Below are positions 40,962 to 43,625 of a stretch of DNA of 43,625 nucleotides, in pieces. This DNA is from Nitrospirota bacterium. GTDB taxonomy: Bacteria; Nitrospirota; Nitrospiria; Nitrospirales; Nitrospiraceae. The position numbers and the translations under genes are program-made. The stretch covers positions 1 through 43,625 of the forward strand of contig JAHRHE010000016.1 of the NCBI GenBank assembly GCA_020027965.1, read 5' to 3'. A model generated the notes under the pieces. The model made no database searches, was not told the DNA's origin, and saw only the letters and a list, made by a program, of their open reading frames with translations. Numbering within the stretch: position 1 is the first letter of the stretch; the number at the start of each line of letters is the position of its first letter.

Positions 40962-41551
40962 CGAGTGCCCCGGCATTTCTACCGGGCTCGGACTATCTCT
41001 TCACCCGCCAGGCACCGTGCTACGGATGCCGGGGGAGGGTGTCGGGCGCTTGTGAGGCCTTATTGGATAGGCTCCTCAGCCTCTAGTCTCTGCACGTTCC
41101 TGCCTACGCTTGGCCCTTCGACTGTGCTCAGGGCCGGCCCTTCGGCAGGCTTCGCTCAGGGTTCCCATTCCGAATCGCGAAGGATTCGGGGCAGGCTTCC
41201 CTGAATTCACCCGAAGTTTCAACCACAGTTTCCTGTGGAAGCTGCAGTCCAGCATGAACTTCTCGATGGCAATTGGCGCACAAGAGTATGCATTTTTCCA
41301 GTTCCTCACGTATCTTGCTCCAGCTACGCGTGTAGCCTTTGCTGGAAATTCCAAAGTCCTTTCGTGAGGACTCGAGATGATGAAACTCTAGAGCTTCTGT
41401 ACACCGATCGTAGCCGCAACCTTCACAACGTCCGCCCTTAAACAGGATTGCCTTACGGCGCAATTCCTTCCGCCGCTTTTGGACGGCCTTGATGAGATAC
41501 TCACGACGATCAGCATACCTACGCCGCTCAACCACCGGTTCACCCATTCCT
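40962..41551 (-). ncRNA. Group I self-splicing intron in tRNA-Asn
   Basis: A 590-nt intron. The 5' exon ends in U and the intron ends in G, as required. Near the 3' end the R element GTGCAGAGACTAGA (41082-41095) and the S element AAGAGATAGTCC (40990-41001) are present; GACTA and TAGTC form P7. A Q-like element GGGAACCCTGAGCGAAGCC (41148-41166) precedes R and resembles the Q region of cyanobacterial/plastid tRNA-Leu introns, so subclass IC3 is likely. P6 may be GCCTGCC with GGCAGGA. A candidate P1 pairs exon GCUGU with intron GCGGC (41523-41527) using the usual U-G at the splice site. An HNH endonuclease gene occupies the 5' two thirds. Confidence 0.9.
41128..41547 (-). CDS. HNH homing endonuclease encoded in the group I intron
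   Basis: A 139-aa protein. The HNH/zinc core is C-E-G-C-G-Y-D-R-C, then L-E-F-H-H-L-E-S, D-F-G-I-S-S-K-G-Y-T-R-S-W, and C-I-L-L-C-A-N-C-H-R-E-V-H: CxxC and CxxC bind zinc, the paired His and the N-C-H give the nuclease site. A basic helix Y-A-D-R-R-E-Y-L-I-K-A-V-Q-K-R-R precedes it. It would cut intronless tRNA-Asn alleles to drive intron copying. ATG 41547 lies four bases inside the intron; a GTG slightly downstream is possible, and no clear Shine-Dalgarno is visible. The last ~28 residues are encoded by ribozyme-core and repeat DNA (P3-P6 region) and lack resemblance to HNH proteins. Confidence 0.88.
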   Translation of the reverse strand: MGEPVVERRRYADRREYLIKAVQKRRKELRRKAILFKGGRCEGCGYDRCTEALEFHHLESSRKDFGISSKGYTRSWSKIREELEKCILLCANCHREVHAGLQLPQETVVETSGEFREACPESFAIRNGNPERSLPKGRP

Positions 41552-41806
41552 ACAGCCGGCCGCTCTACCAACTGAGCTACCGGGGAACACAATCAGTGGC
41601 TTTGAGTTGTCTTGGACACACCCCCTTCTTTCTTTCGAGCCAAAAACCGGGCTGCATTCTACCATAAACCTTCGAAAACCGTGGGATCTTTTTCGGAGAC
41701 GGTAAGAAGCGGGCGAGCGAATCGGTTGAAGCAGGAAGAGACAAGGGGCACATCGGCCGTGAGGTTCTCCACACCGGTCAAGCATGGCAGGAACACAGCC
41801 AGGCGG

Positions 41807-42073
41807 CTACGTCCCGAAATCGGCTTCGTCTTCCTCGTCGGCCGCGTCGGAGGTGCCTTCCGAGAGCGCGGCATAGTGGCGAGCCCAGGTCAAATAGAGG
41901 TTGCCGCTATCCCGCATGGCATCGGCGCCCTTCGCCAGCTTGCCGGCCAATTCAGCATCCTTCCCGCCGGCCTCGAGTTGCGCGGCGCGACGCTCCAGGG
42001 CTTCAGGGAATTTCCGCATCAACCCGGTGATCTCTCCGATCAGCTCCCTGACTATGTTATCTTCACGTTCCAT
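41807..42073 (-). CDS. Small conserved helical protein
   Basis: An 88-aa soluble protein, almost all helical (NIVRELIGEITGLMRKFPEA, RRAAQLEAGGKDAELAGKLA), with an acidic C-terminus (DAADEEDEADFGT). No recognised family or cofactor motif. A good GGGGAGG site lies seven bases before the ATG at 42073. It is downstream of the oxidoreductase operon but separated from it by a strong terminator, so it probably has its own promoter within the 35-base gap or relies on read-through. Confidence 0.7.
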   Translation of the reverse strand: MEREDNIVRELIGEITGLMRKFPEALERRAAQLEAGGKDAELAGKLAKGADAMRDSGNLYLTWARHYAALSEGTSDAADEEDEADFGT

Positions 42074-42107
42074 CCGGTATCCTCCCCGGCTTGCTCCTCC
42101 GACTCAA

Positions 42108-42143
42108 TAAAAAAACCCCACAGCGCCGACGCCATGGGGTTTT
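42108..42143 (-). terminator. Rho-independent terminator of the oxidoreductase operon
   Basis: On the minus strand AAAACCCCA pairs with TGGGGTTTT, followed by further T residues. It lies 23 bases after the ferredoxin-like subunit stop and ends that operon. Confidence 0.88.
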
Positions 42144-42165
42144 CTGCCGATGCGCGTGGCGGGCG

Positions 42166-42444
42166 TCAGCCTTGGTAGGCTTGCCCGAGGGCCGCGGATT
42201 CACCTTTGTGCGTCATGAGGCTGCCGTCGGCGCTGACCGCCTGCATCTCGATGGCCTGGTGTTTGGCCGCGTTGCAGACCACGACGCACAGCTCGCAGCC
42301 TTTGCAGCGGTTGATGGTGACCTCGGCCACCATCCTGGCCACGTTCAGGTCGAGGCAGTTGGCCTCCGGGCAGTACATGATGCAGAGGCGGCAGCCTTTC
42401 TTGGCGACGCACTTTTCTTCGATCACCTGGGCGACGTTATACAT
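42166..42444 (-). CDS. 2-oxoacid:ferredoxin oxidoreductase, ferredoxin-like (delta/epsilon) subunit
   Basis: A 92-aa protein with two 4Fe-4S motifs: C-V-A-K-K-G-C-R-L-C-I-M-Y-C-P and C-K-G-C-E-L-C-V-V-V-C-N. The first has the spacing C-x4-G-C-x2-C-x3-C-P seen in small subunits of pyruvate or 2-oxoglutarate:ferredoxin oxidoreductases. It carries electrons between the catalytic TPP subunit and ferredoxin in the cytoplasm. In autotrophic Nitrospira the enzyme runs in the reductive direction, fixing CO2 in the reductive TCA cycle. Which of the two paralogous enzymes this is cannot be told from this subunit. Last gene of the operon, 20 bp after the gamma subunit. Confidence 0.88.
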   Translation of the reverse strand: MYNVAQVIEEKCVAKKGCRLCIMYCPEANCLDLNVARMVAEVTINRCKGCELCVVVCNAAKHQAIEMQAVSADGSLMTHKGESAALGQAYQG

Positions 42445-42464
42445 ACGCGCGATATCCCCGCTTG

Positions 42465-43169
42465 TTAGGCAGCAGCCATGGCGGCCACCTGCAGCTCGAC
42501 TTTATTCTTCTCGGCCCATTCTGCGCCCACCTCATAGGCCGCTTTCACCGTCGCGAAATTTTTCTGAAGGAGCATTTCCTTTTTGGCGAATTTCTTCTTG
42601 ATGGCTTCGTCCAGCGTCGCGGTCCCGCCGGAAGCCACGAATTTCTTCCCGAATCGCTCCTGGAGCGCCAGGTCGAGCCCGTTCAACGAGACGCACTTGG
42701 TAATACCGGCCGCCGATCCGATCATCGTCATGTTGGTCGACAACTCCGTCCCCGCGACCTCCAGCGCGATCTGGGTCCCCTTGATGTAGAACACCGCGAC
42801 ATTGAGATCCTTCAGTCGTTGGATATCTTCGTCCGACAGCAAGGGAACGTCAGAGTTGATGATGACGACCCCGCCTTCCTTGATCCCGGAATAGAACGGC
42901 ATCGTATAGCTCTTGCCCATCGTGATCACCTGGGGATGGTACACTTCGATCACGTCCGGGAAGACGAGCTCACCTCGGTCGTAAATGCGTTCGACGCCGA
43001 TCCGGCAATAGCTTTCGGCCGGGGCCATCCGTTTCTCGGCGCCGAAGAACGGGTTGGAAATGGCGAACCGCCCGTCTTTTGACGCGGCCATGGCCATGAC
43101 GTGGGCGCCGGTCACCGCACCCTGACCGCCCAGGCCCGACATGCGAATGTTGATCCGCTTCTTGATCAT
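42465..43169 (-). CDS. 2-oxoacid:ferredoxin oxidoreductase, gamma subunit
   Basis: A 234-aa subunit. The N-terminal nucleotide/CoA-binding pattern is I-R-M-S-G-L-G-G-Q-G-A-V-T-G-A, followed by N-P-F-F-G-A-E-K-R-M-A-P-A, G-E-L-V-F-P-D-V and V-V-I-I-N-S-D-V-P. This matches the gamma chain of five-subunit pyruvate/2-oxoglutarate:ferredoxin oxidoreductases. The C-terminal ~50 residues are a Lys-rich helix (EAIKKKFAKKEMLLQKNFA). Start at 43169 is supported by GGAGGGCGGAG. 38 bp after the beta subunit, same strand. Confidence 0.92.
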   Translation of the reverse strand: MIKKRINIRMSGLGGQGAVTGAHVMAMAASKDGRFAISNPFFGAEKRMAPAESYCRIGVERIYDRGELVFPDVIEVYHPQVITMGKSYTMPFYSGIKEGGVVIINSDVPLLSDEDIQRLKDLNVAVFYIKGTQIALEVAGTELSTNMTMIGSAAGITKCVSLNGLDLALQERFGKKFVASGGTATLDEAIKKKFAKKEMLLQKNFATVKAAYEVGAEWAEKNKVELQVAAMAAA

Positions 43170-43207
43170 GCTCCGCCCTCCCGACTATGGACACCCCGAC
43201 CTGATGA

Positions 43208-43624
43208 TCACGCCTCCTGAGAGGTCAACTGCTTGGACGCCGCCTTCTTTTCCTTTTCTTTGGCGGCGATCTCGGCTAAGAGCTGCTTCGCCGGCTCGCT
43301 GATATACTCCTTGTACGCGAATCGCTCGTTCGGCTTTTCTGAATCGCGCATCTCCTGCAAGCCTTCCATGCTGTTCTTGCCGATCTCCAGGATGCAGGGT
43401 GTATAGAGCTGCAAGTAGGTCGGTCCGATCTCGCGGGCGACGTAGACGGCGTTCTTGATCACTTTCTCCACCAGCGACGGCTTGCTCACCGTGCAGTTGA
43501 CGACATAATGGCAGCCCGATTCGCGGGCGATCTCCGGCAGGCGGACCTTCTCGAAGGTCTTCCCGACCGGCGCCATTTTGGCGACGAACCCCTTCTGCAT
43601 CAACCCGCTCTCCTGGCCGCCGGT
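43208..43624 (-). CDS. 2-oxoacid:ferredoxin oxidoreductase, beta subunit (C-terminal part)
   Basis: The window edge cuts the gene; only the last 138 residues are visible, beginning T-G-G-Q-E-S-G-L-M-Q-K-G-F. The T-G-G-Q start is the end of the TPP-binding region of beta subunits. K-N-A-V-Y-V-A-R-E-I-G-P-T-Y-L-Q-L-Y-T-P-C follows, then a Lys/Glu-rich C-terminal tail. This subunit carries thiamine diphosphate and the active site for oxidative or reductive (de)carboxylation. First visible gene of the operon; the alpha subunit should lie beyond the window. Confidence 0.9.
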   Translation of the reverse strand, partial: TGGQESGLMQKGFVAKMAPVGKTFEKVRLPEIARESGCHYVVNCTVSKPSLVEKVIKNAVYVAREIGPTYLQLYTPCILEIGKNSMEGLQEMRDSEKPNERFAYKEYISEPAKQLLAEIAAKEKEKKAASKQLTSQEA

Positions 43625-43625
43625 G

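Larger units (their letters stand above)
40921..41586 (-). tRNA. tRNA-Asn (anticodon GUU) interrupted by a group I intron
   Basis: The 5' exon (41586-41552, 35 nt) carries TCCCCGG, the D arm AGCTC...GAGC and the 5' anticodon stem and loop up to C-T-G-T. The 3' exon (40961-40921, 41 nt) continues T-A-A-CCGG, variable loop, T arm GCAGG-TTCGAGT-CCTGC, acceptor CCGGGGA, discriminator G and encoded CCA. Joined, they give a 76-nt tRNA with anticodon arm CCGG-CTGTTAA-CCGG, anticodon GTT, and all stems paired. The intron lies between U35 and U36, inside the anticodon. No other tRNA-Asn occurs in this window. Confidence 0.93.

Noticed and set aside
40921-40990. A tRNA-Thr with anticodon CGT in the minus strand (ACTCGTAAC)
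   Set aside because: The apparent CGT comes from the intron end joined to the 3' exon; the stem does not pair. Joining to the exon at 41552-41586 gives a perfect tRNA-Asn.

Overview
The window reads as chromosomal DNA of a Nitrospirota bacterium, most likely a Nitrospira-type nitrite oxidizer. This rests on gene content and not on a database match. The supporting features are: a long run of bd-like oxidase genes mixed with Rieske, cytochrome b and c-type cytochrome genes; the end of a multi-subunit 2-oxoacid:ferredoxin oxidoreductase operon as used in the reductive TCA cycle; hpnH for hopanoids; many small conserved proteins of unknown function; and high GC with scattered intergenic repeats.

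Layout. 1-1200: a possible island edge, with an uncharacterised beta-rich protein, two tRNA 3'-end remnants and an inverted repeat. 1200-5400: a methyltransferase, then small accessory genes (zinc ribbon, winged helix, DUF2934) and a secreted SUMF1-like protein. 5800-9050: a membrane protein, a short-chain dehydrogenase, a second zinc-ribbon paralog and more small genes. The two zinc-ribbon genes share an upstream repeat, and a broken third copy lies beside the first. 9379-12299: RRM RNA-binding protein, fatty acid desaturase, hpnH and a small partner. 12893-25499: the metabolic centre, a co-directional respiratory cluster. It holds a lipoprotein cytochrome c, a bd-like membrane oxidase subunit, a membrane cytochrome c, a PRC-barrel/Rieske fusion, a full-length cytochrome b, a membrane protein of unknown function, a second bd-like subunit, two membrane cytochromes c, an ethylbenzene-dehydrogenase-type heme b protein and a diheme lipoprotein cytochrome c. 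Together they could form a quinol/cytochrome c electron-transfer module.

25923-28880: ubiA (minus) diverges from a secreted caspase-fold protein whose catalytic residues appear lost. 29034-29391: tRNA-Thr(CGU) with a perfect 32-bp duplicate of its 3' end 283 bp away. 29454-32520: an EAL protein with an altered GGDEF motif, and a GGDEF pseudogene with an internal deletion. 32868-36741: a KAP-type P-loop NTPase, an HD-domain protein and a YjbQ-family protein. 36778-37827: a YheT-like hydrolase. 38390-40774: three minor-pilin-like genes. 42073-43625 (minus): a small conserved protein and the delta, gamma and partial beta subunits of the oxidoreductase.

The most notable element is at 40921-41586 on the minus strand. 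A tRNA-Asn(GUU) gene is split in its anticodon, between U35 and U36, by a 590-nt group I intron. The intron has recognisable R and S core elements, ends in the expected G and carries an HNH homing-endonuclease gene whose 3' end runs into the ribozyme core. Precise removal restores a perfect 76-nt tRNA-Asn with an encoded CCA.
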